Below, piece by piece: positions 1 through 10,463 of a stretch of 64,000 nt of DNA. The position numbers were made by a program, and so were the translations under genes. Positions within the stretch are counted from its first letter, which is position 1, and each line of letters starts with the position of its first letter. Where the stretch lies: NCBI RefSeq assembly GCF_907164555.1, contig NZ_CAJQZC010000001.1:248001-312000 (forward strand), in the 5' to 3' direction. The DNA comes from Paraburkholderia saeva (GTDB taxonomy: Bacteria > Pseudomonadota > Gammaproteobacteria > Burkholderiales > Burkholderiaceae). The notes under the pieces are model-generated. The model had not been told where the DNA came from and ran no database searches. It saw only the letters and a list, made by a program, of their open reading frames with translations.

Positions 1-1291
1 GCAGCATGTACCGGTCATAGAAACCGGCCATGACGCAGGGCGCCATGTAGATCGACGCTGAAAGTAGCAGAAAGGTCCTGACGCTCAGCGCGGTATCGTG
101 CCTCCGCGCGCGCGATCGCGCGACGATCGATCGGACGATAAGTGCGATGTCGAGTAGAAGCAGCACGCCGCCGACGCAACCCAGGAATGTTGCGCAGTAC
201 CAGAACAACGCTGGCAGCGGAGGGACGTCGTCACCGGATCTTGCGTCGAAGAACCAGATCGGGCCGAGCCCTGAATCCCGGACGGTCGTCCATGTGTTGA
301 ACGGGAAGATGTGATGCTGGCTCACGAGCAGGGCGAACCACCCGACGCCGCACAACGCCGCTCCGATCAGAATGGCCTTGCCCCGTGAGAGGCGTGTGAA
401 GTCGCGCACGAGACCGGGCAGCCGTAAAGCCAGGATCGGCATCAACAGCCAGCCGATCTGTCCGAGCGCGGCGCGGAACCACCATGATATTTCGGCGAGG
501 CGATGTCCGACTGTGGCCAGCGTGATCGTTGAAGCCGGAAACAGGCGAGTCCATATCGACGTCTTGCTCAGGTACATGACTGGCATCGCGTCGCGTGCCG
601 TAAGCCAGATGGTTAGTCCCTTCAGCAACGCGACGCCCGCGAGGACAGCGATCGCCGATAGCATGATTGCACGCCAGTCACGCCGATTCTCAAGCAGCAG
701 TGTCAGCACCATGGCGAGTGGCAGGAAGAGACCGAGTTGCCTGATCATGATTGCCCAGCATCCGGACAGGATCGCGAGCACGAGCAAGACGGTATTGCGC
801 GTCGAAATATAGCGGCAGAAAAACAGTGTCGAGATTGCGCTGGATGCGGTGAACGCCACGTCCGTCATGAACGTGTTGTTGAGTTCGAAGAAAATCGGAT
901 TGAATGCCAGGATGAGCGTGGCGACGACCGTCTTGCGACGCTCGCAACCGGCCAGCTGAAGCAGTATCGCGAGGACAGCGAGCGCCAGCGCGCCGGCCAC
1001 GAGCGTCGAGGCTCTCAGCGCGTTGAAAGAAAAGCCGAACGGCAGACAAAACAATGCGCCCCACATGGTCTGGCCGAACAGCGACATCGCGGTCCACCCG
1101 AGCGGCCGGAATTCGCCGGTCTCGAGCAGATGTCGGACAGTGAGCGCGAACGACCAGTCGTCCTGCAGGGGAAAGTTGCCCAGCGGATTGGCTACTGCGA
1201 CGGCAATCGCCCAGATCAGGACGGGCAGCGCTACAGCGGCATAGTCGATCCTCGATCCGTAGAGCTGTCTCGACGCGATCAGATTTTCCAT
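1..1291 (-). CDS. GT-C / family-39-like membrane glycosyltransferase, 3' end cut by window edge
   Basis: The reading frame is open from ATG at 1291 to the window edge (430 codons, no stop), so the C terminus is missing. GGAGG precedes the ATG. The protein begins with a membrane segment. Around residue 42 it has PLQDDW, the acidic DD motif in the first periplasmic loop of GT-C enzymes that take a lipid-phosphate sugar donor (PMT/ArnT, GT39). About eight or more further hydrophobic segments follow. The inferred role is transfer of a sugar or similar group to a surface polymer or lipid in the inner membrane. The acceptor cannot be read from the sequence. It lies downstream of the cyo operon on the same strand, about 300 bases away, and is probably a separate unit. 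Confidence 0.75.
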   Translation of the reverse strand, partial: MENLIASRQLYGSRIDYAAVALPVLIWAIAVAVANPLGNFPLQDDWSFALTVRHLLETGEFRPLGWTAMSLFGQTMWGALFCLPFGFSFNALRASTLVAGALALAVLAILLQLAGCERRKTVVATLILAFNPIFFELNNTFMTDVAFTASSAISTLFFCRYISTRNTVLLVLAILSGCWAIMIRQLGLFLPLAMVLTLLLENRRDWRAIMLSAIAVLAGVALLKGLTIWLTARDAMPVMYLSKTSIWTRLFPASTITLATVGHRLAEISWWFRAALGQIGWLLMPILALRLPGLVRDFTRLSRGKAILIGAALCGVGWFALLVSQHHIFPFNTWTTVRDSGLGPIWFFDARSGDDVPPLPALFWYCATFLGCVGGVLLLLDIALIVRSIVARSRARRHDTALSVRTFLLLSASIYMAPCVMAGFYDRYML

Positions 1292-1588
1292 GTGGCGCAC
1301 CTCCGCGGTTTCCGGCGTTCGCGACGCCTGAGGAGTCTGCTACGCGGGCCCCGTGGTCGCTGCAAACGCCGAAAACGAACGGGCATACAGCGGACGGTCG
1401 TCCGGTTTCAAGCGATACATGGTAAAGGCGGGGGAGAGACCGCTCCGTGCGTAAGCAGACATATGCAGACTGCGGCGAGAAGGGCGGCGCCGGGAGGACG
1501 GCAGCAGTGGCGGTTTCGAAGCTGCCGGTTCACGTCGGATTCGGACCTGAATCGGGAACGTGGACCGGCAGGGCAAACGCACGCGGCG
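1292..1588. other. intergenic stretch without a recognised gene
   Basis: This lies between the cyoD stop and the membrane glycosyltransferase. A short frame of 80 codons exists on the minus strand, but it is rich in Arg, Ser and Pro, has no recognisable domain and is not supported by a good ribosome site. No clear terminator hairpin with a T tract was seen. Confidence 0.4.
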
Positions 1589-1921
1589 TTACCGGGACAT
1601 CATGTTCATGCTGACGTTGTGCATCACCCACACCGTGCCGCCGATCAGGATGATCGACGCTACCGCGGTGTAGCAGAGTGCCATCACGTTCCAGCGCTGA
1701 CCCGACGACGTGTTCAGGTGCAGGAAGAACACCAGATGAACGACGATCTGCGCGAAGGCGAGCACAGCCAGCGCAATCATCGCCGACTGCGGCGGCAATG
1801 CGCCCCGCATGACCAGCCCGAACGATCCTGCCGTCAGCAGCACAGCGAGTACGAAGCCGGCGAGATAGCCGGAAAGGCTGCCGTGTGCCTCTTCTTCATG
1901 CAGCGATTGCGTATGAGCCAT
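1589..1921 (-). CDS. cyoD: cytochrome bo3 ubiquinol oxidase subunit IV
   Basis: This 110-residue protein has three hydrophobic segments. The family hallmark is the central FAQIVVHLVFFLHL stretch, shared by CyoD and caa3/COX4-pro subunits. It is the small accessory subunit of the proton-pumping quinol oxidase in the inner membrane and assists assembly of the copper-haem centre in subunit I. The start follows the cyoC stop immediately (1921/1922), so translation is coupled. It is last in cyoABCD, the usual order. Length matches the family. Confidence 0.95.
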   Translation of the reverse strand: MAHTQSLHEEEAHGSLSGYLAGFVLAVLLTAGSFGLVMRGALPPQSAMIALAVLAFAQIVVHLVFFLHLNTSSGQRWNVMALCYTAVASIILIGGTVWVMHNVSMNMMSR

Positions 1922-2530
1922 TTAGAGCACGCTCCCAAGATAGACGAACGAAAACACGCAGATCCACACGATGTCGAGAAAGTGCCAGAAGAGGCTCAGG
2001 CACGCGAGTCGCGTAATCTCGCGTTCCGACAGTTCGGGCTTGATGACGATCTGCACGGCCAGCACGGCCATCCAGATGAGGCCGACCGTCACATGCAGTC
2101 CGTGCGTGCCGACCAGCGTGAAGAACGACGAAAGAAACGCGCTGCGGCTGGGGCCGGCGCCTTCGGCAATCAGGTGCGCAAACTCATTCAGTTCGAACCA
2201 GAGAAACGCGAGACCCAGCGCGAACGTGAAGATCAGCCAGACCAGTACGACGCCCGGTTTGCGTTTGTGCGCGCCAAGCATTGCAAAACCGTAGGTGATG
2301 CTGCTCAACAGCAGCACCGCGGTTTCCAGTGCTACGCCCGGGATATCGAACAGATCCTTCCCGGAAGGACCGCCCGCGAATTGATTCGCCATCACGGCGA
2401 ACACCGCGAACAGCGACGCGAAGAGTACGCAGTCGGTCATCAGGTACAACCAGAAGCCGAATACCGAATGCGAGGGCGCGTGTTCGCTCTCCATTTCGGC
2501 GAGCGTGGCGAGATTGGTTTTTTGCAGCAT
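1922..2530 (-). CDS. cyoC: cytochrome bo3 ubiquinol oxidase subunit III
   Basis: This 202-residue protein of the haem-copper oxidase subunit III family has five predicted membrane segments. It contains the VGTHGLHVTVGLIWM motif typical of CyoC, and the C-terminal SLFWHFLDIVWICVFSFVYL helix found in all subunits III. It stabilises the proton-pumping core and holds no redox cofactor. Its ATG overlaps the cyoB stop by one base (TAATG at 2530), showing translational coupling. Confidence 0.96.
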   Translation of the reverse strand: MLQKTNLATLAEMESEHAPSHSVFGFWLYLMTDCVLFASLFAVFAVMANQFAGGPSGKDLFDIPGVALETAVLLLSSITYGFAMLGAHKRKPGVVLVWLIFTFALGLAFLWFELNEFAHLIAEGAGPSRSAFLSSFFTLVGTHGLHVTVGLIWMAVLAVQIVIKPELSEREITRLACLSLFWHFLDIVWICVFSFVYLGSVL

Positions 2531-4539
2531 TACAGGACCTCCGCGGCAGCGGGCAGGTTTTCGGGTTTCGCGTGCACTGCCGTTCCTCGTTTCTCTTCGA
2601 TCGCCCGGACCGTTTCAGCTGAAATGGTGTAGCCGTCGTTGTCGCCGAAGCTTCGACCGATGATCGTCGCCATGATGGCAACGAGCGCGACGATCGCGAG
2701 CCACGTGATGTGCCAGACGCCGGCGAAACCCAGCGCGAGGCTGAACATGCCGATCAGGAAACCCGCGCTGGTGTTGGACGGCATGTGGATTGGCCGGTAA
2801 ACCGTTTCCTTGCCGGGACCCTGTCCGCGTTCCTTCATGTGCGCGAACGCGTCGAGTTCATGCACCACGGGAAGGGTCGCGAAGTTGTAGACCGGCGGTG
2901 GCGACGACGTGGCCCATTCGAGCGTACGGCCGCCCCACGGATCGCCCGTCACGTCGCGGTATTCCGGCAGTTTGCGGTTGCGCACGCTCACCACGACCTG
3001 TGCGACCTGACACACCACACCGAGCGCGATCAGCACGACGCCGCATGCGGCGGCGATCAGCCACGGATGCCACGCCGGGTTGTCATAGTGATTCAGACGC
3101 CGCGTCATGCCCATGAAGCCGAGTACATACAACGGCATGAAAGACGCGTAGAACCCAGTGAACCAGAACCAGAACGCGCACTTGCCGAGTTTCTCGTTCA
3201 ACTTGAAGCCGAACGCCTTCGGGAACCAGTAGTGGACGGCCGCCAGATAGCCGAACACCACCCCGCCAATGATGGCGTTATGGAAGTGAGCGATCAGGAA
3301 CAGACTGTTGTGCAGCACGAAGTCTGCACCCGGGATTGCCATCATCACACCCGTCATGCCACCGATCGTGAACGTGATCATGAAACCGATCGTCCATAGC
3401 ACTGGGGCGGAAAATTCGAGCCGGCCACGATAGATTGTGAACAGCCAGTTGAACACTTTCACGCCGGTTGGAATGGCAATGACCATGGTCATAATGCCGA
3501 AGAACGCGTTGACGTCAGCGCCGGAACCCATCGTGAAGAAATGGTGCAGCCACACGAGGAACGCCAGCACCGTAATGACGCAGGATGCGTACACCATCGT
3601 CCGGTAGCCGAACAGCGGCTTCTTTGCGAACGTCGCGATGACTTCGGAATAGATGCCGAACGCCGGCAGCACCAGGATGTAGACCTCAGGGTGACCCCAT
3701 GCCCAGATCAGGTTCAGATAGATCATCGCGTTGCCGCCGGCATCGTTCGTGAAGAAGTGCATGCCGAGATAACGGTCCAGACCGAGCAGCGCGAGCGCGA
3801 CCGTGAGAATCGGGAACGTGGCCATGATGAGCACGTTCGAACACAGCGCGGTCCACGTGAACACCGGCATTTTCATCAGCGACATGCCGGGTGCGCGCAT
3901 GCGGATGATCGTCACGAAGAAGTTGATCGCCGTTATCAGTGTGCCGACGCCCGACAGTTGCAGGCTCCAGATGTAATAGTCGACGCCCACGCCCGGACTG
4001 AACTGAAGCTCGGACAATGGCGGATACGCGAGCCAGCCGACCTGTGCGAATTCACCGATCACAAGCGACAGGTTTATCAGGATCGCGCTGATCGCCGTCA
4101 TCCAGAAGGAGAGCGAATTCAGGAATGGGAAGGCCACATCGCGCGCGCCGATCTGCAGCGGCACGATCAGGTTGAAGAGCCCCACCATGAGCGCCATCGC
4201 CATGAAGAAGATCATGATGACGCCGTGCGCGGTGAAGATCTGGTCGTAGTGGTGCGGCGGCAGGTACCCCGGCGAATTGTAGGCGAGCGCCAGTTGCAGG
4301 CGCATCATCACGGCGTCGGCGAAGCCGCGCACCAGCATCAGCACGGCGACCACGATGTACATCACCCCGATCTTCTTGTGATCGACGCTGGTGATCCACT
4401 CGCTCCACAGCCATTTCCACTTGCCGAACCACGTCAATGCGGCGAGCGCGGCAATGACGAGGATCGCCATCAAGGCGCCCGCGCCCATGATGATGGGCTG
4501 ATCGAACGGAATCGCCGAAAGTGTCAGTTTTCCGAACAT
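2530..4539 (-). CDS. cyoB: cytochrome bo3 ubiquinol oxidase subunit I
   Basis: This is the 669-residue catalytic subunit of the quinol oxidase, which reduces oxygen to water and pumps protons. The sequence shows WGHPEVY (CuB histidine and cross-linked tyrosine), the HH pair in LVWLHHFFT and the HFH haem ligands in [14 protein letters not shown]. The length is as in E. coli CyoB, with 14-15 hydrophobic segments including the extra N- and C-terminal helices specific to the quinol oxidases. It sits between cyoA (3-base gap) and cyoC (1-base overlap). Confidence 0.98.
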   Translation of the reverse strand: MFGKLTLSAIPFDQPIIMGAGALMAILVIAALAALTWFGKWKWLWSEWITSVDHKKIGVMYIVVAVLMLVRGFADAVMMRLQLALAYNSPGYLPPHHYDQIFTAHGVIMIFFMAMALMVGLFNLIVPLQIGARDVAFPFLNSLSFWMTAISAILINLSLVIGEFAQVGWLAYPPLSELQFSPGVGVDYYIWSLQLSGVGTLITAINFFVTIIRMRAPGMSLMKMPVFTWTALCSNVLIMATFPILTVALALLGLDRYLGMHFFTNDAGGNAMIYLNLIWAWGHPEVYILVLPAFGIYSEVIATFAKKPLFGYRTMVYASCVITVLAFLVWLHHFFTMGSGADVNAFFGIMTMVIAIPTGVKVFNWLFTIYRGRLEFSAPVLWTIGFMITFTIGGMTGVMMAIPGADFVLHNSLFLIAHFHNAIIGGVVFGYLAAVHYWFPKAFGFKLNEKLGKCAFWFWFTGFYASFMPLYVLGFMGMTRRLNHYDNPAWHPWLIAAACGVVLIALGVVCQVAQVVVSVRNRKLPEYRDVTGDPWGGRTLEWATSSPPPVYNFATLPVVHELDAFAHMKERGQGPGKETVYRPIHMPSNTSAGFLIGMFSLALGFAGVWHITWLAIVALVAIMATIIGRSFGDNDGYTISAETVRAIEEKRGTAVHAKPENLPAAAEVL

Positions 4540-4542
4540 GTG

Positions 4543-5433
4543 TTACCCCTTCGTACTGCAATTGCTGTTCTGCAGATCGAGAACATGGCCGTTGTTGTAT
4601 TTCGCAACGATGTTGCGGAAGAGCCTCGGGTCGATCGAGGAGAAGTAGCGCACAGGCGCTTTCTCACCCGGCTGCGCCACCGTGTTGTATTCATTCATGT
4701 CGAGCCGGTCAGACGACGCCTTGACCGCTTTTACCCACGCGTCGAATTGTTCCGGGCTCGTGGCGAGTGCACGGAACTTCATGTCGGAAAAGCCCTTGCC
4801 GCTGAAGTTGGCCGAGACGCCGGCGTAGTCACCCGCTTCGTCCGCGACGAGATGTAACTGCGTCTGCATTCCTGCCATCGCGTAGATCTGGCTGCCCAGT
4901 TGCGGAATGAAGAACGAGTTCATGACCGAATCGGACGTGATCATGAAATGGACGGGTGTGCCGACCGGAAATGCCAGCTGGTTGATGGACGCGATGCCGA
5001 GATCGGGATAGATGAAAAGCCATTTCCAGTCGAGCGCCACGACTTCGACGTTGATGGGCTTGACCGTCGACTCGATCGGACGGTACGGATCGAGTTCGTG
5101 CGTCGTTCGCCAGGTCAGCACCCCGAGACACAGGATGATGATGGACGGCACCGTCCAGATGACGACCTCGATCGCCGTCGAGTGCGCCCACTTCGGCGCG
5201 TATTTCGCGCGATGGTTGCTCGCGCGGTAGTGCCACACAAACCACAGCGTCATCAGGATGACGGGCACGACCACAATCAGCATCGTGAATGTCGCCGTGC
5301 CGATCAGGGATTTCTCCGCTAGACCGATGCTGCCTTTCGGATCGAGCACGTCGAGCTTGCAACCCGAAAGACATGCGGCCACCGCGCCTCCCAGGGGCGT
5401 CAGCACCCTGGTTTTAAGGACTCCCTTGTTCAT
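4543..5433 (-). CDS. cyoA: cytochrome bo3 ubiquinol oxidase subunit II (lipoprotein)
   Basis: The ATG at 5433 gives 296 residues. It starts the signal sequence MNKGVLKTRVLTPLGGAVAA, followed by a lipobox (LSGC), so the N terminus is lipidated. An open frame continues upstream, but that part is low-complexity and not CyoA-like. Two membrane helices are followed by a periplasmic cupredoxin fold with DWKWLFIYPD and MNSFFIPQLGSQIYAMAGM, both typical of CyoA. The Cys ligands of CuA are absent, as expected for a quinol rather than cytochrome c oxidase. First gene of cyoABCD. Confidence 0.97.
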   Translation of the reverse strand: MNKGVLKTRVLTPLGGAVAACLSGCKLDVLDPKGSIGLAEKSLIGTATFTMLIVVVPVILMTLWFVWHYRASNHRAKYAPKWAHSTAIEVVIWTVPSIIILCLGVLTWRTTHELDPYRPIESTVKPINVEVVALDWKWLFIYPDLGIASINQLAFPVGTPVHFMITSDSVMNSFFIPQLGSQIYAMAGMQTQLHLVADEAGDYAGVSANFSGKGFSDMKFRALATSPEQFDAWVKAVKASSDRLDMNEYNTVAQPGEKAPVRYFSSIDPRLFRNIVAKYNNGHVLDLQNSNCSTKG

Positions 5434-6150
5434 GATATTTGCCTGCTTTTCATTGAGCCCTTGCGGAATTCGCCGTGTTTTAGCGACCCGCCCCCCACGC
5501 ACCACGGTGCGTATGCCGCCGGATTCTATGAAAGGACGCGTAGGCGGATGTTGATCTCGACCAGGGTATATGCACTTCAGTTGTCTTATTGATCGAACAG
5601 GTTGATGTCGCGCCGTGGGGCGAGCGCGAGGAGGTTGCTCGTGGCGTCGGCGGGGGCGCCGCGAAGGCCTGGATCGACATGGCGAGGGCGCCGTCGAGTC
5701 GCGGGACAAGTTGGGCAAGATGCCCAAAGAGGAATGCTGGGTCGCTGCGTGACAACCGCTGTCTGCCGACAGGCGATTTCAGTGGCGGCAGTGCGGCTGT
5801 AGCCGTCCAGTCTAAAGCCGCCCGACGTGGCGCCTGCCGTCCGCGTTCTGCTCCATTTTCAGGCGGTGCCGAACTGCATCCGCCGCCGGATGCTCGCGCC
5901 GCCGCGAGCAGGCGGGATGGGCAATCGCTTTCTGCATCATCGTTGTGTCGACGAGCGACAAGGGGCCGCGCGAGCCGGTCGTGCAGGGTGCGCGACGGGG
6001 ACCCGTGATTCCGTCTGGTTACATCGATGCAGTCGGCTCGCTATCCCCGGCGTTTGTCCGCGTTTTCCTCGCAGCAGGTGGGGGGGGCCTCCATTTGTCA
6101 CCGCCCGTTGGCTTCGACTCATGGACCCCGCGCGGCTCGCTTCAAGACCT
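5434..6150. other. 717-base intergenic stretch, no supported gene
   Basis: Several short overlapping frames exist on both strands, but none has a recognisable domain and their compositions are Arg/Ser/Ala-rich. The cyo promoter must lie in the first few hundred bases. No convincing operator was identified. The part near 5590-5750 read on the minus strand resembles coding sequence in places and may be an old gene remnant, but I cannot name it. Confidence 0.35.
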
Positions 6151-7866
6151 TCAATGCGATGCGAGGGCTGTTACCCGTGTGCTTGCATTCAACGAAACAG
6201 CTTTTCCAGTTGGCGGCATGGCAGGATCAACAAGTTCGAGGCGATAGAAGCTAACAGGAGATGAGGGGGGGTGAAACTCTTCGGCGACTCGCACGTTGTC
6301 CCCGGCCGGGGGCAAGTGTTTTGGATCATAGTAGCCGTGGTCGGGAAGTACGCTGACCCCCCGGGACACGAGGCTATTCCACGCACCAATTTTCTGTCGT
6401 CTACGCAGTTCATCCGGACTTGATGCCAATCCGGTAATGCTGTCGCCAGGCAGATCCAGCAGGTAGACGAACGCGCCATCGAGATTGTCGATGATTTTGA
6501 TTTTGGGATCGCGACCCAGCAGGTACGTGCGAATGACATCGCTATTTTTCCACAAACTGTATTCCGTTTCTGAATACGTTCCTGACGACTTCATGAAACT
6601 TATCTCGTTGGGTATGCGGAAAATGATAATCGACAGGCAGACTGCCAGGACGATCTGCGTTGCCTTGTGGTTAGCTTTCACGAAAAACCCGATTGCGAAC
6701 GCAAAAATGGTATTGCAGATGGCTATTATCTCAAAGTCGTACCAGTAACCCTGATTTAAAAGGGGAACAAAGGCCAGAAGAAAGATAGATTTAAACAGGA
6801 CGAACCAGCCAAATAAAAATGAATACCGCCTCAATGATGGTTCGTCAGTCTTTATTTCCTTATATTTCCATCCGGAGATTATGCAAATAATTCCGACAAG
6901 GAAGGAAAAGAGCAGCGGGTAGATGCGGCACGCATATATCCACCACCAGCCGTTGTCGGGCAGCGGAAATAAAACTGCACGCAGGTTCAGATGCAGGGTC
7001 GATGCGTATATATTGGAAAATGACAGCTTCGTGGTTCCGCTTACCGGGAGGAGTGTCCCGACTGTAAAATAATTGTACGCAACGTAAAGAGTGACAGGAA
7101 TGGCGGTAATCCAGAATATTTTTACCAGTGAATTTGCTTTGTCGCGTAACGAAAATCTCTTTTGAAGCAGGATGAAAAAAGTGATCGCAGCAACGAGAAA
7201 GACATCGTCCAGGCGACAAAGTACGATCAACGGAAGAAGTAAGCGACTCGAAAACGGAAAAACGCTTTGTATATCGAGCTTTGTTTTTTGCCCCTCAGTC
7301 TGGGCGTGGTATCTCGATATCAGGCTTGCGAAGAACGCGGCCCATAGCGCCATGGAGAGCGGCGTTTCCATGCCATTGATTGCGCTGTAGGGCGAAAATG
7401 TATAAAGCAGACCGGGGTCGCTGAAGAAATGTCTCCGCGGTTCGAAAAATACTGAATATGCCCCCAAAAAAAATACTGCTGTTGCGACGATGCCCGTCCA
7501 CGTACCCAGTACTTTTATGAAGACGCTTGACATCAGAACATAGGCAATGCAGACGAACAATACAGACAATGCGAAAGTGGCGTATACCTGATTGTGATGG
7601 GATACCGAGAATACCTTGAATATTAGAATAAGAACGGTTTCCCATAAAGGGTGAAATCCATTTATAGGCGCTGTTCCATCAAATGTTGGAATGCCGTATT
7701 TTAAATAGTTGTTCGCAATTCCCATGTAATACATCGAATCGCTGGCGAGGAAGTTGAATATGGTCTCGTTCCCGAGGGAGAACAGACTTTCCACGATGGG
7801 TGCAAGCAGAAGAATGGCCATGATGGCCGAAGGAATGATTACCCTGCTTATCCAGATTTTTTTCAT
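6151..7866 (-). CDS. AT-rich GT-C type membrane protein (putative glycosyltransferase)
   Basis: This 571-residue protein has about ten hydrophobic segments. The N-terminal loop carries ASDSMYYMGIANN and then INGFHPLWE. This arrangement (an acidic residue in the first periplasmic loop, then an NG-HPLW motif) is seen in GT39-like membrane glycosyltransferases of unknown acceptor. The C-terminal 150 residues look soluble and periplasmic. Base composition is clearly lower in GC than the neighbours, and Lys, Ile and Asn are common, suggesting acquisition from another genome. The start is the ATG at 7866; its ribosome site (GAGAAATC) is weak. No operon partner. Confidence 0.7.
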   Translation of the reverse strand: MKKIWISRVIIPSAIMAILLLAPIVESLFSLGNETIFNFLASDSMYYMGIANNYLKYGIPTFDGTAPINGFHPLWETVLILIFKVFSVSHHNQVYATFALSVLFVCIAYVLMSSVFIKVLGTWTGIVATAVFFLGAYSVFFEPRRHFFSDPGLLYTFSPYSAINGMETPLSMALWAAFFASLISRYHAQTEGQKTKLDIQSVFPFSSRLLLPLIVLCRLDDVFLVAAITFFILLQKRFSLRDKANSLVKIFWITAIPVTLYVAYNYFTVGTLLPVSGTTKLSFSNIYASTLHLNLRAVLFPLPDNGWWWIYACRIYPLLFSFLVGIICIISGWKYKEIKTDEPSLRRYSFLFGWFVLFKSIFLLAFVPLLNQGYWYDFEIIAICNTIFAFAIGFFVKANHKATQIVLAVCLSIIIFRIPNEISFMKSSGTYSETEYSLWKNSDVIRTYLLGRDPKIKIIDNLDGAFVYLLDLPGDSITGLASSPDELRRRQKIGAWNSLVSRGVSVLPDHGYYDPKHLPPAGDNVRVAEEFHPPSSPVSFYRLELVDPAMPPTGKAVSLNASTRVTALASH

Positions 7867-8459
7867 GATTTCTCGAATTGTTAATTCGAACCGGCAGCGT
7901 CCAGCGGCGGTGGAGCGCGCGCGGAAATAACAGATTCATTCACGCCGAATCTGCCATATGCATCTGGGCCGCGTTCGCCGGCTGGAGCCTTCGGTACATT
8001 GATGCCAAAGCCCGCGTGACTACTCCGTTGCGGCGCGGAATGTTGAGGCTAGCCTATGGTCGACGTTTGCCGCTGTAAGTGCGGACACCCACACTGGGAC
8101 AAGGTCAGGGGCGCACCTGTCGATTACGGAAGGTCGCGCCGGTTCGAAGGCCCTGTTTGTAGAAATCAAATCATTGCTGGTGGCCTGACAGAAGCGGCTC
8201 AGTCGATGTTTCCGTCGCAGACACGGCTGTCCGTCACGCGTTCCCGTTGGGTCGCTTCGCGACGCGACTGGGCGCACCAACTGGAGCCACATCCCCCCGG
8301 TCATCTGAATGCGCGATTTTGTGTCGGCTGGCGCACGCAACGGTTCAAATCGTGGTTTTAATATCGGCTGGGCTACCACGGTAGGGTGGCGACCCCGACG
8401 TCCGTCGCCGCATGTAAAGGATGCTGCCGAAACCCCAGGTCAACCTCGCTGAGGTGTAC
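7867..8459. other. intergenic stretch, no supported gene
   Basis: This lies between two divergently oriented membrane-protein genes. The short frames on both strands show no recognisable domain. Promoters for both flanking genes must lie here, but I could not identify them confidently. Confidence 0.35.
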
Positions 8460-10166
8460 ATGACCCAAGCGCCCTGTTCGGACCCGAGTGTTCAAGAAGC
8501 GTTATCCCAGGACGAGTTCCACCGGGCCCGGTATGTTCCGGGCGCGAGGTTTCTGGCGACGACTATCGGGGTTCTGCTGTCGGTTTATGTGGTTACGGTA
8601 TTGTTCGGGCCGATCGTATGGGGATGGGACACCTACAGCAGTTTTGCGCGGCTTCACGACGCTACCGTCGCCCTCAGGGCTGGCGATCTCTTCCCGGTCT
8701 GGACACCGGCGAACGCCAACGGCTTCGGTTCCCCTGTCACGTTTTTCTATCACAAGCTCTTTAGTCTGGTCGGCGCATTCTTCACGATCGCTACCGGCGA
8801 TGCTGTGACTGGATTCCGGCTTGCGGTACTGCTCTTTTCGACCGTCATGTTTTATGGCGTCCAGGCGTGCGCGGGCAGACTTGGTGCGGATACGACATCC
8901 CGGCTCGTGATTGCTACAGCCAGCCTTTACGCACCGTTTGCGCTACGCAATCTCATTGAAGGATGTGATGTAGCCCAATATGCGGCGATGTCGATCATCC
9001 CGCTGATTCTCGCGATCGTGATTGACCTTCAACTGGGTCGCTTCCGAAAGTGGCAGGGTGCGGTGCTGTTCGTCCTGCTGTCACTGCTCATATTGGCTCA
9101 CGTGCTGATATTCGTCGGCGTAATCGGCTTGCTTCTTCTATTTGCCTTTCATCAGGTGGCGGTGTCAGGAAAAGGGCGTTGGCCGTTCGTTGTCGGAGCC
9201 GGTGCAGCGCTTCTGGCGTTTGTCGTACTCGTCTACGTGCCGTTCGTTTTCTGGTCGGTGGAATTCTGCCCTGATCAGGCGAAAATTTTTGGTGCGCCCG
9301 ACCGGAATGTGATGTCATTCCAGTCGGTATTCTCACCTTTCCCAGGCTCGTTCACAGGATGGCCGCTGTTTGCGCTACTGGCCGGAATGGTGATCCAAAT
9401 ATGCCGGCCGAAATCGCCGCGCATAGTCATCGCGTTCGGTATGGTCGCACTCGTGCTGACTCTGCTGGTAACCCGGATTGGCATACCTTTCTGGCGGGCC
9501 TCGCATCTGCTCGACTTCGTGCAGTTTCCGTACCGACTGCTGACGATCGCGATGCCAATCTGCTTCGTCGCGGTTGCGGGCCTGATCGAACGATTGCCAT
9601 TTGCGGCAAAGCGGCGCGTCCAGTTGGGACTGCTGGTGATTGCCCTGTTGCATGCAGTTGCCGCAACCCATCTTTATCTGAATACCTTTCCAACGGTAGC
9701 GCTTGCGACGCTCCGCCAGGAACTACCCTTGACCGGCACCGCTGCGGAGGTTCGCGTTAGCCCTGACGCTGGCGGCGAATATTTTCCCGCCGCTTTCCAG
9801 TCGCAACTTGCGCGTATCGTAGTCTGGAAGGTTTCGCCGAACACCGTACTGCCCGCGCCCCGATCGCTCGTGGAAACTGCTGGATGCACATACGAGAACA
9901 CGCCACGGCCCACGTACTTCAACGAGCTGCGGGTATCCGTTGTCTGCCCGACCGCAGGCCATCTCCGCGTCAACCAGTTTTCAACGCCATTTCTCTACAG
10001 CGTTGCCACTGGTTCGGAGGGAGCGATTGTCAAGCCGGTTGCTAATGATCAATTTATCGATTTTGCGTTGCCGGCGGGTCAATGGAACGTCGTCGTAAAG
10101 GAGCGAACCTATCTGGACCTCGTGTTGATGGCCTGGCGGGCGCGGCTTTCGCGGTACGGTATCTAA
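8460..10166 (+). CDS. large membrane protein resembling YfhO / PTPS-related membrane proteins
   Basis: The start is placed at the ATG at 8460 because GAGGTG lies seven bases upstream; an ATG at 8421 is in frame but poorly spaced from a ribosome site. The 568-residue product has about eleven hydrophobic segments after a short cytoplasmic N terminus. An early loop contains WDTYSSFARLHDA and GDLFPVWTPANANGFGSP. This layout is typical of bacterial integral membrane proteins of the 6-pyruvoyl-tetrahydropterin-synthase-related or YfhO type, thought to act in surface polysaccharide assembly. The enzymatic activity is unknown. The C-terminal 170 residues form a soluble, probably periplasmic, domain. 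Confidence 0.65.
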   Translation: MTQAPCSDPSVQEALSQDEFHRARYVPGARFLATTIGVLLSVYVVTVLFGPIVWGWDTYSSFARLHDATVALRAGDLFPVWTPANANGFGSPVTFFYHKLFSLVGAFFTIATGDAVTGFRLAVLLFSTVMFYGVQACAGRLGADTTSRLVIATASLYAPFALRNLIEGCDVAQYAAMSIIPLILAIVIDLQLGRFRKWQGAVLFVLLSLLILAHVLIFVGVIGLLLLFAFHQVAVSGKGRWPFVVGAGAALLAFVVLVYVPFVFWSVEFCPDQAKIFGAPDRNVMSFQSVFSPFPGSFTGWPLFALLAGMVIQICRPKSPRIVIAFGMVALVLTLLVTRIGIPFWRASHLLDFVQFPYRLLTIAMPICFVAVAGLIERLPFAAKRRVQLGLLVIALLHAVAATHLYLNTFPTVALATLRQELPLTGTAAEVRVSPDAGGEYFPAAFQSQLARIVVWKVSPNTVLPAPRSLVETAGCTYENTPRPTYFNELRVSVVCPTAGHLRVNQFSTPFLYSVATGSEGAIVKPVANDQFIDFALPAGQWNVVVKERTYLDLVLMAWRARLSRYGI

Positions 10167-10417
10167 CTTTGGCCTGAAGCGCTGACCGTATCCCTGCCTC
10201 GTCCCGCAAGTTGTACGAGGGGTTGCGGCTTGGTGAAGGAGGCGTATGGTATCCCGAATTCTCTTTGCCGCAGGTGCGTGTCGCGCGCACGGTTGCCGGA
10301 CGGCTTCCGGATCTTCTTGAGGGACTTTATGGCCTTCTAACTTCCGCTCTTTACGGGCGATCTCAAAGGTGTCGATGTATGTTCCCGCAGCGGCATATCT
10401 TTGCCCGTAAAGGGCAA

Positions 10418-10455
10418 AGAAAAAGGGCTTGCGACGCTAACGCGTGCAAGCCCTT
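10418..10455 (-). terminator. rho-independent terminator behind the tRNA-Lys fragment
   Basis: AAGGGCTTGC at 10423-10432 pairs with GCAAGCCCTT at 10446-10455. Read on the minus strand the hairpin is followed by TTTTTCTTT. It lies nine bases beyond the CCA end of the tRNA-Lys fragment and is the natural tRNA terminator, so the chromosomal side of the junction is on the left. Confidence 0.7.
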
Positions 10456-10463
10456 GAATCTTT

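Noticed and set aside
737..2632. Very long open frame on the plus strand (over 600 codons)
   Set aside because: It runs antisense to the GT39-like gene and cyoC/cyoD, is extremely rich in Arg, His, Gln and Glu, and is an artefact of GC-rich codon bias.
3541..4857. Long plus-strand frame of 438 codons
   Set aside because: Antisense to cyoB and cyoA, which are certain by motif and operon structure; composition is His/Arg/Asp-rich.
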